In this document: piece after piece, positions 40,132-49,803 of the stretch
Layout: every line of letters begins with the position of its first letter
Numbering within the stretch: position 1 is the stretch's first letter
Assembly (NCBI RefSeq): GCF_014205225.1
Contig: NZ_JACHNB010000001.1
Span: 5,933,501-5,997,500 of the forward strand
Source: Actinoplanes octamycinicus
GTDB taxonomy: Bacteria > Actinomycetota > Actinomycetes > Mycobacteriales > Micromonosporaceae
Reading direction: 5' to 3'
Length of the DNA: 64,000 nucleotides
Made by a program: the position numbers and the translations under genes
Notes under the pieces: model-generated
Told to the model about the DNA's origin: nothing
The model's database searches: none
What the model saw: only the letters and a program-made list of their open reading frames with translations

Positions 40132-42882
40132 ATGCTGTTGCGCGATCTCGTCCTCCGGAGGGTCGCCGCGGCGACCGTCCTGACCCTGGTGCCCGGCGGC
40201 CTGGCGCTGATCCCGTCCACGTCCGCCCAGGCCACCCCGGGGCACAGGCACCCGGCAAGCGTCGTCTCCGGCGACGCCCGCTTCCAGATCCTGTCGCCGA
40301 CCCTGATCAGGACCGAGTACGCGACCGGCGGCCGGTTCACCGACACCGACACCTTCACCGTGATCGGCCGTGACGACTTCGCGCCGGTCCGCTTCACCCA
40401 GCGGGTGTCGCGCGGCTGGCTGACCATCGACACGGGCGCTGCCACCCTGCGCTACCGGGTCGGTTCCGGTCCGTTCACCGGGGACAACCTTTCGGTACGC
40501 CTCAAAGCCGGCCGCCAGACGGTGACCGCCGCGCCGTGGGCCGGCAAGGGCGCGCCGGACTGCGTGGCCGGAGCCCTGTGCGAGGCCGAGGACCTCGCGC
40601 TCACCGGGCTCGGCACGGCCACCGACCACCGGGACTACACCGGTCAGGGCTTCGCGGCCGGGTTCGAGGGCACCGGCGCCTCGGTCGCCTTCGCGGTCAC
40701 CCCGGCCGCCGCGGGCGGGCAGCAGCTGACCGTCCGCTACGCGAACAGCACCGGCGGGGACGGGCAGAACGTCACCCGCACGCTGACCGTCACGGTCGAC
40801 GGGGTCGCGGCCGGGACGCTGAGCCTGCCGCCGACCGGGAACTGGGACACCTGGGCGCTCGCCTCGCTGCCGCTGACCCTGAGCGCCGGCCGGCACGAGA
40901 TCCGCGTGGTGCGCACCGCGAGCGACTCCGGCAACGTGAACGTCGACAGCCTGGCGGTGCTCGCGCCGGGCGCCGCCTATCCGGCTCCGACGCCGGCCGG
41001 GCCGCTGCCGTGCGCGTTCGGCGCGGTGTGCGAGGCGGACACCGGGACGGGCGCCGGTGGGGCGAAGCTTGCCGACGACCACAACGGGTACTCCGGCGAG
41101 GGCTTCCTGGCCGGGCTGGAGCGGGCCGGCGCCGGGACGGCGCTGACCGTAACCGGGGTGCCGGCCGCCGGGACCTACCAGGTGCAGCTGCGCTACGCCA
41201 ACGCGCAGGCCGGCAGCCAGCCGGTGCAGACGCGGACGATGACGGTGACGGCTAACGGCGCGGCTCCGGTCACCGCCACGCTGCCGCCGACCAGCGGGTG
41301 GGACTACTGGCGTACCGAAAAGGTCCTGGTGCCGTTGAACGCGGGCACGAACACGGTGACGCTGGGCTGTCCGACCGACCAGAGTTGCAACGTCAACGTG
41401 GACACCGTGGCGGTCGCCGACCGGACGGCGCCGCTGCTGGCGCCGCACGCGCCGCTCGGTGGGTACCGGCGCGGGCTGGACGGCGTCAACGGCGGCGCGC
41501 GGACCTTCGCCGGGCTGCTCTACCAGGACGGCTGGTCGCTGCTCGACGACTCCGGGGCCGGGCAGGACGGCTACGTCTTCGCCTACGGGCAGGACTACCG
41601 GCGGGCGCTGCGCGAACTGTCCACCCTGACCGGGCCGACCAAGCTGCTGCCGAAGTGGGCCTACGGCGTCTGGTACTCGGAGTACTACGACCGGACCGCC
41701 GCCGAGTTCCAGGACATCGTGACCCGGTTCCAGACCGAGGGCGTGCCGCTGGACACCCTGGTGGTGGACACCGACTTCAAGTCACCGGACCGGTGGAACG
41801 GCTGGGAGATCGACCCGTCCCGGTTCCCGGACTGGACCGCCTTCGCGACCTGGCTGCGGCAGCGGGGCGTGCACACCGGGCTGAACATCCACCCGAGCAT
41901 CCTCGGCTCCGACCCGCACTTCGCCGGAGCGCAGCAGATCGCCAAGGGCAAGCTGCAGCGGACCGGGTGCAACAGCGGGCCGGACTGCTACGTGTTCGAC
42001 TTCGGCGACCCGGACCAGCTCGCCGCGTACTTCTGGCTGCACGACCAGATGGGCGCGACCGGGGTCGACTTCTGGTGGCTGGACTGGTGCTGCGACGGCT
42101 CCCGGGGCCTGGACGCCCTGATCAACAAGGCGTACGCCGACAAGACCGGGTTCGCCTTCTCCCGGGCGTACGGGTCGCTGCAGGCCGGTGGCTACGGCAA
42201 CCCGGGGGAGGTGGCCATCGGTCCATGGGCGGAGAAGCGGAACACCCTGCACTTCACCGGCGACACCATCTCCAACTGGGAGACGCTGCGGTTCGAGATC
42301 GGCTACACGCCCGGTGAGTCGGCGGCGACCGGGCTGGCCGCGATCAGCCACGACATCGGCGGGCACACCGGCGGGCTGCAGGAGCCGGGCAGTGAGCCGG
42401 GCAGCACCAAACTCCCGGACGACCTGTACGCGCGGTGGGTGCAGCTGGGCACCTTCCAGCCGATCGACCGGCTGCACTCGAACCACAGCGACCGGCTCCC
42501 GTGGCAGTACGGCCCGGCCGCCAACGCCTCGGCGAAGAAGTTCCTCAACCTCCGGAAGAAACTGCAGGGTTACACGTACGCCGCGGCGGCCGAGGCGACC
42601 CGCACCGGCACCCCGATCGTCCGGGCCATGTACCTGGCCTACCCGGGCGAGCAGGACGCCTACGCGACGGCCGGCAGCCAGTACCTGTACGGGCCGGACC
42701 TGCTGGTCGCCCCGGTGACCACGCCGGGTGCGACCGCGACCACCACGGTCTGGTTCCCGCCGGGCAGCACCTGGACCGACTACTTCACCGGCAAGCGGTA
42801 CGCGGGCGGCACCACCGCCGCGGTCACCACCACGCTGGACACCATGCCGGTCTTCGTCCGCTCCGGCGCGAAGATCCGGTGA
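40132..42882 (+). CDS. Secreted GH31 glycosidase with two internal CBM35 modules
   Basis: The 916-residue enzyme has a signal peptide (LLRDLVLRRVAAATVLTLVP, cleavage near AQATP) and a GH31 N-terminal beta domain to about 140. Two CBM35-like modules are inserted next (about 145-290 and 298-435; each opens with CEAED or CEADT and ends SGNVNVDSLAVL or SCNVNVDTVAVA). The GH31 barrel follows, and the C-terminal beta domains end at 916. The nucleophile Asp is in FWWLDWCCDG (about D651) and the acid/base Asp in HFTGDTISNW (about D711). It is an extracellular alpha-glycosidase, possibly a transglycosylase. A LacI-type operator precedes it and a terminator follows at 42887. Confidence 0.9.
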   Translation: MLLRDLVLRRVAAATVLTLVPGGLALIPSTSAQATPGHRHPASVVSGDARFQILSPTLIRTEYATGGRFTDTDTFTVIGRDDFAPVRFTQRVSRGWLTIDTGAATLRYRVGSGPFTGDNLSVRLKAGRQTVTAAPWAGKGAPDCVAGALCEAEDLALTGLGTATDHRDYTGQGFAAGFEGTGASVAFAVTPAAAGGQQLTVRYANSTGGDGQNVTRTLTVTVDGVAAGTLSLPPTGNWDTWALASLPLTLSAGRHEIRVVRTASDSGNVNVDSLAVLAPGAAYPAPTPAGPLPCAFGAVCEADTGTGAGGAKLADDHNGYSGEGFLAGLERAGAGTALTVTGVPAAGTYQVQLRYANAQAGSQPVQTRTMTVTANGAAPVTATLPPTSGWDYWRTEKVLVPLNAGTNTVTLGCPTDQSCNVNVDTVAVADRTAPLLAPHAPLGGYRRGLDGVNGGARTFAGLLYQDGWSLLDDSGAGQDGYVFAYGQDYRRALRELSTLTGPTKLLPKWAYGVWYSEYYDRTAAEFQDIVTRFQTEGVPLDTLVVDTDFKSPDRWNGWEIDPSRFPDWTAFATWLRQRGVHTGLNIHPSILGSDPHFAGAQQIAKGKLQRTGCNSGPDCYVFDFGDPDQLAAYFWLHDQMGATGVDFWWLDWCCDGSRGLDALINKAYADKTGFAFSRAYGSLQAGGYGNPGEVAIGPWAEKRNTLHFTGDTISNWETLRFEIGYTPGESAATGLAAISHDIGGHTGGLQEPGSEPGSTKLPDDLYARWVQLGTFQPIDRLHSNHSDRLPWQYGPAANASAKKFLNLRKKLQGYTYAAAAEATRTGTPIVRAMYLAYPGEQDAYATAGSQYLYGPDLLVAPVTTPGATATTTVWFPPGSTWTDYFTGKRYAGGTTAAVTTTLDTMPVFVRSGAKIR

Positions 42883-42886
42883 CCCC

Positions 42887-42918
42887 GGCGGGCGGGTGGC
42901 GCCCGCCACCCGCCCGCC
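42887..42918 (+). terminator. Terminator of the secreted GH31 gene
   Basis: A perfect 13-bp GC-rich stem (42887-42899 with 42906-42918) and 6-nt loop begins four bases after the stop codon. Confidence 0.8.
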
Positions 42919-43018
42919 GCTCCGGCCTCCCAGGTGGGCGAGCCGTAGGTCGCCGACGCCGTATGCTCCTCCGGATAATGATCTTGGCTGACACCTGGCC
43001 TGCACCTGAGGACACCGG

Positions 43019-43597
43019 ATGAGCGTGGCATCACCGAACCGACCGAGCCCGCGCCGCGCGTTCGTCGAGGGTGTCAAGCTCTACATCGGCCCGGTGCTGC
43101 TGTTGACCCTGCTGGCCGGGCTCGGCTTCGCCTCGAAGAGGGTCGATCCGGACAAGGCCGGCTGCCACGCCGACCTCGACGCGATCGCGGCCATCCGGGC
43201 CGAGCCGGTGTTCCGGCAGCACCCGAAGTCGACCGACCTGGACGAGCCGACCGAGTCCCTGAGCTGCGGCACGGTCAGCTCCGCCGCCGACGACGGTTTC
43301 CCGTTGCTGGCGGCCGGCCAGGTCAGCGCCCACCTGACCGGCTCGCCGGCCGGAGTCGACGTGCCGGGCTTCTACGCCGACCTCGCCGAGCGCTCCGGCT
43401 GGCGTCCGAGCCCGAGGCCCGGGGGACTGTACTCGGCCACCAAGCCCGCCGGCGGCTGTTCCTGGTGGTTCGTCCTCCAGCCCGCGGACCGCGGCTACCA
43501 GCTCACCGTCCGATACCAGCCGGCCGGCCTCCGCGACGAGACCTGCGCCTGGGAGGACGGCGACGCGGTGCTCATCCCCCTCGTCCCGAAGAACTGA
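43019..43597 (+). CDS. Hypothetical single-pass membrane protein
   Basis: The ATG at 43019, with GAGGA upstream, gives 192 residues. A basic N-terminus and one transmembrane helix (VKLYIGPVLLLTLLAGLGFA, about 19-38) lead to an extracytoplasmic domain with four cysteines (KAGCHADLDAI, ESLSCGTVSS, AGGCSWWFVLQ, RDETCAWEDG) probably forming two disulfides. The domain contains the strand-like block YQLTVRYQPAG near the end. No family is recognised. It stands between the secreted GH31 gene and the convergent amylase gene. Confidence 0.7.
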   Translation: MSVASPNRPSPRRAFVEGVKLYIGPVLLLTLLAGLGFASKRVDPDKAGCHADLDAIAAIRAEPVFRQHPKSTDLDEPTESLSCGTVSSAADDGFPLLAAGQVSAHLTGSPAGVDVPGFYADLAERSGWRPSPRPGGLYSATKPAGGCSWWFVLQPADRGYQLTVRYQPAGLRDETCAWEDGDAVLIPLVPKN

Positions 43598-43768
43598 GAA
43601 GGACCGTCGGCGTCACCGCCGGGGCGGTGAGCGTCGCGGAGAACTACACCCCGGTCGAGTTCGACGGCTTCGAGACCGGCCTCCCGGTGCTGGCCGGCAA
43701 CAACGTCTGCGCCGCGCACCCGGCGGGCAGCCCGGTCCGGGCGGCTGCCGATGAGCGGGTGCCGCTCG

Positions 43769-46525
43769 TCAGGTCGTCGGTGGCGGAGTGGTGTGCACGG
43801 CGGGATCGCCCTGCACGATCCAGACCTGCGGGTCGTCGATCGGGGTGAACGACCGGTCGCCGCCGGGTTCCCGGGTGCTCGGCACGGTGTCGCCGCTGGG
43901 CTGGTGGACGATGAAGTTGACCGGTTCGGTGTCGTCGGCGATCGGGATGTCGAACTCCGCCCAGCCGCCGGCGATCCGGGTCGGTGGCATCGGCCGGTCC
44001 CAGGTGATGGTGGCCAGGGTGGCCGGGTCGACGGCCTCGCCCCAGAGATGCAGGCCCCAGCCGGTGTAGTCACCGGCCGGCCGGTGGTAGCGCAGAGTCG
44101 CCACGGTCACCGGTGGCCCGGCGTACCGGACGGTGCGGACGGCGCTGGTGACCCGGGTGCCGCCGGGCTCGCTGAGGATCGCCCGGTACCGGATCGGGGT
44201 GCCCGCGGCCAGGCCGAGCGGCGTGAGATCGTCGACGACGGTGTACGCCGGTGAGGAGCTGTCCTGGCCGATGGCGGTCCAGGCGCCGTCGCCGATGCCG
44301 CGCTCGAACCGCACCACCTGGCTGGCCCGCTCCGGGTCGGTGACCGCCCGCACCTCCACCGTGCCGCGGACCTGCCGGCCCTCGGCGGGTGCCTCGATGG
44401 TCACCGCCGGCGGCGCGACCCGGGTGGCCCGGGTCCGGCTGGTGGCGGTGTGCCCGGCGTCGTCCAGCGCCACCGCGCGGTACTCCACCCGCTGACCGCT
44501 GCGCAGGCCCGACGTGTCGTGGAACACCCGGTACGGCGCGGTGTCGTCGGTACCGATCGGGGTCCAGCCGCCCTGCCCGGTCTTGGCGTAGAAGGTGACC
44601 TCGTAGAAGGAGTCACCGGCGACCTGGGCGGTCACCTCCATCCGCCCGGGCGAGGCCGCGGCCGGCGCCGGCGCGGCCAGGGAGACGGCGGGCGCCGCGG
44701 TGGACCCCGGGATCCGCCCGGCGGCCGCGTACACCAGGGTGGACAGCGGCGGCACGGTGACGGTGAGACGGCGGTCGCCGGCGGTGCGGAGCTGGGCCGG
44801 ACCGGTGCCGTACACCTGCTGGAAGGCCTGACCGGCCGCATAGGTGGGTACGGCTGCGGTGTGCGGCTGCTCGCTGTTGTTCACCGCGACCACGTACTCG
44901 CGCTGCCGGGCCCGGTCGATCCGGGAGAACGCGTAGACGCCGGCCTGGTCGTCGGCGTACCGATTCTGGTGCGCGCCGTCGCGCAGGGCCGGGTGCTCCC
45001 GGGTGAGGGCGGCCAGCCCGCTGATCGTGCGGTACAGCGGATGCGTGCTGGCGAAGTTGTCCTGGGCGTGGGTGGCATCGGTGCCGAGCAGGTCGTCCTT
45101 GAGGTATTCCGGCACCCGGCTGGCGAACATGCTCTGCCGCGAGTCCTGCCCGCCACCGGCGCCGGTGAAGCCCTGCTCGTCGCCGTAGTAGACGACCGGG
45201 TTGCCGCGGGAGAGGTACAGCAGCTCGTGGGCGAGCCGGTCCCGGGCCAGCCACTCCGCGTCGCCGGCGCCCGGGTTGTCGGTGACGACGAAGGTGCCGA
45301 TCCGGCCCATGTCGTGGTTACCGAGGAAGGTCGGCAGCTGGTAGACGTTGGAGTCGGCGTCGGTGTACCAGTCGTCGCCCTCGAAGAACCGGGCCAGCCC
45401 GCTGGCCGGTCCGCCGCGCGAGGCGAAGGTGCGCGCCGCGTCCTGGAACGGGAAGTCGAGGACCGCCTGCATCCGGTCGGTGGTGGTGAAGTGCGAGCCG
45501 AACGGCCGGCTGGTGTCGTACACCTCGCCGAACATGAAGAACTCGCGCTTGCCGTGCGCCCGGGCGAAGGTCAGCACCTCCGGGCCGAACCGCTGCCAGA
45601 ACTTGTCGTCGACGTGTCGCATCGTGTCGATCCGGAAGCCGTCGATGCCGAAGTCGCGGATCCACGTCCGGTAGACGTCGATCATGCCGCGGACCACCCG
45701 GGGATTCTCGGTGAACAGGTCGTCGAGGCCGAAGAAGTCGCCGTAGTAGGAGTTCTCGCCGCTGAACGTGGTGTCACCGCGGTTGTGGTACAGCGTGACG
45801 TCGTTGAGCCAGGCCGGGACCTTGACGTTCTCCTCGCCCGGTTCCAGGACCGGCCGGTACGGGAACGACACGGCCGGGTCGAGCGCCGGGAAGGTGCCGG
45901 TGCCGGCGTAGTCGCGGTCGTCGAACGGCCGCCCGGTCGCGGTCCGGTAGGGCGAGACGTCCTTGCTCACGTACGGCCGGCGGGCGCCCTGCTGGTAACC
46001 GATCACGTCGGCGGTGTGGTTGGTGATGATGTCGAAGTACACCTTCATGCCGCGCGCGTGCGCCGCGTCGACCAGGGCTCGCAGGTCCTCGTTGGTGCCC
46101 AGGTGCGGATCGATCCGGGTGAAGTCGGTGATCCAGTAGCCGTGGTAGCCGGCCGACGGCCCGTCCTCCAGCTGCACCGCCTTGTTCTTGAAGCTCGGGG
46201 TGAGCCAGATCGAGGTGGTGCCCAGCCCTTCGATGTAGTCCAGACGCCGGCGCAACCCGGCGAGGTCACCGCCGTTGTAGAAGCCCGGCCGGGTGGGGTC
46301 GAACCCGGACACCAGCGGATCGTCGCCGAGCCCGCCGGTGTCGTTGCCGGTGTCACCGTTGTCGAACCGGTCGGCCATGACGAAGTAGAAGTTCTCGTCG
46401 GTGACCGGGGCCCGCAGCGAGTGCCGGGCCGGCAGACCGTTCCCGCCGGCCCGCGCCGGCGACGTCAGTGACCCGCCGACCAGCACGGTCGAGAGCAGCA
46501 TGGCCAGTGCGGAACGTATGCGCAT
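43769..46525 (-). CDS. Secreted GH13 amylase/pullulanase-like enzyme with C-terminal PUD-type modules
   Basis: From the ATG at 46525 (AGGGAGG upstream) the protein has 918 residues with a signal peptide (MRIRSALAMLLSTVLVGGSL). The GH13 barrel spans about 35-560: nucleophile Asp in DGFRIDTMRHV (about 297), acid/base Glu in FFMFGEVYDTS (about 333) and the third Asp in FLGNHDMGRIG (about 403). A beta domain C and two Ig-like/Fn-like modules follow. The C-terminal segment of about 100 residues, YTGWGLHLWGEAVDP, is the pullulanase-associated (CBM41-like) module. It is the last gene of the alpha-glucan operon and starts extracellular degradation of glucans. Confidence 0.9.
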   Translation of the reverse strand: MRIRSALAMLLSTVLVGGSLTSPARAGGNGLPARHSLRAPVTDENFYFVMADRFDNGDTGNDTGGLGDDPLVSGFDPTRPGFYNGGDLAGLRRRLDYIEGLGTTSIWLTPSFKNKAVQLEDGPSAGYHGYWITDFTRIDPHLGTNEDLRALVDAAHARGMKVYFDIITNHTADVIGYQQGARRPYVSKDVSPYRTATGRPFDDRDYAGTGTFPALDPAVSFPYRPVLEPGEENVKVPAWLNDVTLYHNRGDTTFSGENSYYGDFFGLDDLFTENPRVVRGMIDVYRTWIRDFGIDGFRIDTMRHVDDKFWQRFGPEVLTFARAHGKREFFMFGEVYDTSRPFGSHFTTTDRMQAVLDFPFQDAARTFASRGGPASGLARFFEGDDWYTDADSNVYQLPTFLGNHDMGRIGTFVVTDNPGAGDAEWLARDRLAHELLYLSRGNPVVYYGDEQGFTGAGGGQDSRQSMFASRVPEYLKDDLLGTDATHAQDNFASTHPLYRTISGLAALTREHPALRDGAHQNRYADDQAGVYAFSRIDRARQREYVVAVNNSEQPHTAAVPTYAAGQAFQQVYGTGPAQLRTAGDRRLTVTVPPLSTLVYAAAGRIPGSTAAPAVSLAAPAPAAASPGRMEVTAQVAGDSFYEVTFYAKTGQGGWTPIGTDDTAPYRVFHDTSGLRSGQRVEYRAVALDDAGHTATSRTRATRVAPPAVTIEAPAEGRQVRGTVEVRAVTDPERASQVVRFERGIGDGAWTAIGQDSSSPAYTVVDDLTPLGLAAGTPIRYRAILSEPGGTRVTSAVRTVRYAGPPVTVATLRYHRPAGDYTGWGLHLWGEAVDPATLATITWDRPMPPTRIAGGWAEFDIPIADDTEPVNFIVHQPSGDTVPSTREPGGDRSFTPIDDPQVWIVQGDPAVHTTPPPTT

Positions 46526-46558
46526 CGAACCTCCCTGAGAGACTTGCGATGACATCGG

Positions 46559-48943
46559 TCAGAGCGGGACGTCGTCCGCCCGCGCGAGCAGGATCTCGCC
46601 GACCGCGCCGGCCAGCTCCCGATCCAGGTCCAGGGCCTGCAGGCGGGACAGGCGCAGCGCCACCGGACCCGGCCCGGTGGCCGCCTCCAGGACCAGCGTC
46701 TTGGTCCGGTATTCGATCTGCGCCCGGTCCAGCAGGGTGAACAGCCGCCCGGCCACGTCGTTGCGGCCCAGCCGGGGCCCGGCGCCGATCTCGACCCGCA
46801 GGGTGGCGATGACCGGCACGTCGTCGACCGTGATCGAGGTACGGGTGCCGTCCCGGGTCACCTGCGCCGGCACCGGCACACCGTCCGCCGTGGCCACCGG
46901 GTCGCCGGCGAGCAGCGCCGGAAAGGTGACCGTCCAGCGGCGGGCGGCCGGGACCACGCCGGCCGCGCCGCGCACCGGCTCGACCACCAGCGTCCCGTCG
47001 TCCTGGTGGAAGCCGATCCGGGTACGGGCCGGGTCGCCGGTCGTGGTGCCGTCGTCCTCGATCAGCTCGAACGCTCCGTCGGCGCCGGCGACGACGAGCA
47101 GCTCCAGATGGCCCGGGTGGACCGGCGCGTTGCCCGGGACCGCGGCGCCGTCCAGCACCACGATGGCCCCGGCGGGCGCGAGCACCGGGATGCCGGTGAG
47201 ATCGCGGTGCAGGTGGATCGTGCGCCCGCCGTCGTAGACCAGGTCGGTGAACACGTCCACCCAGGTGCCCTCGGGCAGCCACGCCTTGACCCGGCCCAGG
47301 CCGGTCCGGCGGTCGGCCGGCTCGGTGATCGCGGCGACCACCAGCTCGGTGCCGAACTGGTACTGGTTGGGCACCTGGTACGCCTCGTCCGCCCCGGGCG
47401 AGCGGTAGTACATCGGCAGCACCAGCGGAAGCCCGTCCGCGGCGGCGCGGTGGTTCATGGTGTGCAGGTACGGCACGAGCCGGTGCCGCAGCCGCAGGAA
47501 CGCGGTCATCACCTGCTCGACGTGCGCCGGGAAGGACCACGGCTCCTTGGTGATGAACGGGTTCTTCGCCGAGTGCAGCCGCAGGATCGGCGAGAAGGCG
47601 CCGAACTGCACCCAGCGGACGGCCAGCTCGTCGTCACGCGTACCGAAGAAATGACCGCCGATGTCGTGGCTCCACCAGCCGTAGCCGATGTTGCTCGCGG
47701 TCGCGGTGAAGTGCGGCTGGAACGCCAGCGACGCCCAGGAGATCACCGTGTCGCCGGAGAACCCGACCGGATAGCGGTGGCTGCCCGGACCGGCGTAGCG
47801 GGAGAAGGTGAGCGCACGCCGGCCGTCCCGCGCGTTGTCCAGGTAGTGGAAGTGGTTGAGCATCCACAGCGGGTCGATGCCGGCCACCCGCGAGTACGGG
47901 CCGGACTGCCAGTCCAGCCACCAGAAGTCGACGCCGTCCCGTTCCAGGCCGCGATGCAGCACCTCGAAGTAAGCGGCGAGGAACTCCCGGTCGGTGACGT
48001 CGAAGGCGATCGGTTCGCCGTCGGCGGGATCCCGGCCGAGAGCGGCCGCCATCGCCGGGTAGGCCTCCTCGAACGCGCGGACCCCGTCGGCCGGGTGGAC
48101 GTTGAGGGTGACCCGCAGGCCGTTGTCGTGCAGCCAGTCCAGCAGCTTCTCCGGGTCGGGGAACAGCTCGCGATTCCAGGTGTAGCCGGTCCAGCCGCTG
48201 CCGTGCGCCGGGTCGACGTCGGTCAGGTGCCAGTCCATGTCGACGACGCTGACCGAGAACGGGATGCCCTGCTGCCGGAAGCGGGTCATCAGCGCGAGGT
48301 AGGACTCGGTCGTGTACCGGTGGTGCCGACTCCACCAGTTGCCCAGCGCGAAGCGCGGCACGACCGGCACCGGACCGGACACGGCGTACAGGGCGCGCAG
48401 CGCGGCGGTGTAGTCGTGGCCGTAGGCGAACACGTACAGGTCGGTCCGGTCGATGGAGTCGGCGGCCACCCAGCCCTCGTCGTCGAAGACGAACGACGAC
48501 GAGTCGTCGATCACAGCCACCCCCGCGCGGGAGATGACGCCCGGCTCCAGCGGGATCGGCCCGTCCGTGTTGTCCAGCGTCCGCGCCGTGCCGCCGAGGT
48601 TGGGCGGCTCCTGCCCGAAGCGCCACACCGAGTGGTACGCGGTGATCCCGCCCCGCACGGCGACGCTCAGCCCGCTGGTGCTGAACCGGCCCCGGTCGTA
48701 CGTGAGCCGGAACCGGGACGTCACGATCTCCAGGTGGCCGCCGCTCTCCAGCACCCGGAAGTCCGGCACCGGCAGCCGCCGGTGGACCGCGAAGGTGGAG
48801 GCCCGATCCTCGAAGACGCCGTCGTCGGCGTACTCCAGGCGCAGCAGACCATCGGTCAGCACGGTGATCCGGTAACGGTCACCACGGACCACGGCTGCCG
48901 GGTCGGCCGTCGGATCGCATCCCAGCCGGTACGGAAATGGCAT
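46559..48943 (-). CDS. Cytoplasmic GH31 alpha-glycosidase
   Basis: The ATG at 48943 gives a 794-residue protein without a signal peptide. Its GH31 barrel includes IPFSVSVVDMDWHL, the nucleophile Asp in VDFWWLDWQSGPYS (about 343), the acid/base Asp in GFSGDTVISWASL (about 397) and GYGWWSHDIGGHFFG. It shares the WWLDW signature with the secreted GH31 at 40132. Its place after the two permease genes suggests it breaks down the imported oligosaccharide, for example isomalto- or alpha-1,3/1,6-linked units. Open frame upstream to 49456 is only a shadow of the permease gene. It is 33 bp before the GH13 start on the same strand. Confidence 0.92.
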   Translation of the reverse strand: MPFPYRLGCDPTADPAAVVRGDRYRITVLTDGLLRLEYADDGVFEDRASTFAVHRRLPVPDFRVLESGGHLEIVTSRFRLTYDRGRFSTSGLSVAVRGGITAYHSVWRFGQEPPNLGGTARTLDNTDGPIPLEPGVISRAGVAVIDDSSSFVFDDEGWVAADSIDRTDLYVFAYGHDYTAALRALYAVSGPVPVVPRFALGNWWSRHHRYTTESYLALMTRFRQQGIPFSVSVVDMDWHLTDVDPAHGSGWTGYTWNRELFPDPEKLLDWLHDNGLRVTLNVHPADGVRAFEEAYPAMAAALGRDPADGEPIAFDVTDREFLAAYFEVLHRGLERDGVDFWWLDWQSGPYSRVAGIDPLWMLNHFHYLDNARDGRRALTFSRYAGPGSHRYPVGFSGDTVISWASLAFQPHFTATASNIGYGWWSHDIGGHFFGTRDDELAVRWVQFGAFSPILRLHSAKNPFITKEPWSFPAHVEQVMTAFLRLRHRLVPYLHTMNHRAAADGLPLVLPMYYRSPGADEAYQVPNQYQFGTELVVAAITEPADRRTGLGRVKAWLPEGTWVDVFTDLVYDGGRTIHLHRDLTGIPVLAPAGAIVVLDGAAVPGNAPVHPGHLELLVVAGADGAFELIEDDGTTTGDPARTRIGFHQDDGTLVVEPVRGAAGVVPAARRWTVTFPALLAGDPVATADGVPVPAQVTRDGTRTSITVDDVPVIATLRVEIGAGPRLGRNDVAGRLFTLLDRAQIEYRTKTLVLEAATGPGPVALRLSRLQALDLDRELAGAVGEILLARADDVPL

Positions 48944-48981
48944 GTGACGGTGTTTCCTCTCGGAGGTGCGGCCGGGGGAGC

Positions 48982-49803
48982 TCAACCCTTGACGGCGGCG
49001 CTGGCCGCCCCGGCGACGAAACGCTTCTGGAAGATCACGTAGACGATGACGACCGGGATGATGGAGACCGTCGTCGCCGCGAAGAGGCCGCCGTAGTCGG
49101 TGCTGTACTGCCCGCTGAAGGTCGTCAGGCCCACCGCGAGCACCTGCTTGGACGGCGTGGTGAGCATGAGGTACGGCCACAGGTAGTCCTCCCAGACCCA
49201 GAGGAACTGGAAGATGGCCAGCGCCGAGATCGCGTTGACGCTGAGCGGGGCCACGATGCGGTGGAAGATGTAGAGCTCGGAGGCGCCGTCGATCCGGGCC
49301 GCCTCCAGGACCTCGTCCGGCACGTTGTCCATGCTCTGGCGCATCAGGAAGATGCCGAACGAGCTGATCGCGGCCGGGATGATGATCGAGGCGTAGCTGT
49401 CCTGCAGCCCGGCGCCGGTGAACATCGTGTAGCGGGGGATCAGCACGACCGCCCACGGGATCATCATCGTCGCCAGGACCAGCGCGAACAGTGGGCCGCG
49501 GCCGCGGAAGCGGTACTTGCCGAAGACGTACCCGCCGAGCAGGCTGGTGTAGACCGCGATGCCGGTGATCGCCACGGACAGCAGCAGCGAGTTGCCGAAC
49601 AGCCGGACGACGTCGAAGTGCTCCTGGATCGACCGGTAGTTCGCCAGCGTCCAGACCCGCGGCAGCAGGTGCTGGTCGACCGAGGCGATCTCGTCGGCGT
49701 TCTTGAAGCTCGACATCAGCATCCAGACGAACGGGAAGATCGTCACCGCCGAGACGGCGAGCAGCCCGGTGTTGAGACAGATCGAGGCGATCCTGCGACG
49801 CAT
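48982..49803 (-). CDS. ABC sugar transporter permease, MalG type
   Basis: The 273-residue inner-membrane protein has six helices and the EAA loop needed to contact the ATPase (DEVLEAARIDGASELYIFHRIV). The start ATG (49803-49801) shares one base with the stop of the upstream permease gene, so the pair is coupled. It is the second membrane subunit of the alpha-glucan importer with the MalF-like partner and the lipoprotein at 50756-52129. No ATPase gene occurs in the operon; a shared MsiK-type ATPase is expected elsewhere, as in other actinomycetes. Confidence 0.93.
   Translation of the reverse strand: MRRRIASICLNTGLLAVSAVTIFPFVWMLMSSFKNADEIASVDQHLLPRVWTLANYRSIQEHFDVVRLFGNSLLLSVAITGIAVYTSLLGGYVFGKYRFRGRGPLFALVLATMMIPWAVVLIPRYTMFTGAGLQDSYASIIIPAAISSFGIFLMRQSMDNVPDEVLEAARIDGASELYIFHRIVAPLSVNAISALAIFQFLWVWEDYLWPYLMLTTPSKQVLAVGLTTFSGQYSTDYGGLFAATTVSIIPVVIVYVIFQKRFVAGAASAAVKG

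Noticed and set aside
44450..46471. Forward open frame of 673 codons across the GH13 gene
   Set aside because: Antisense shadow; the GH13 catalytic residues are on the reverse strand.
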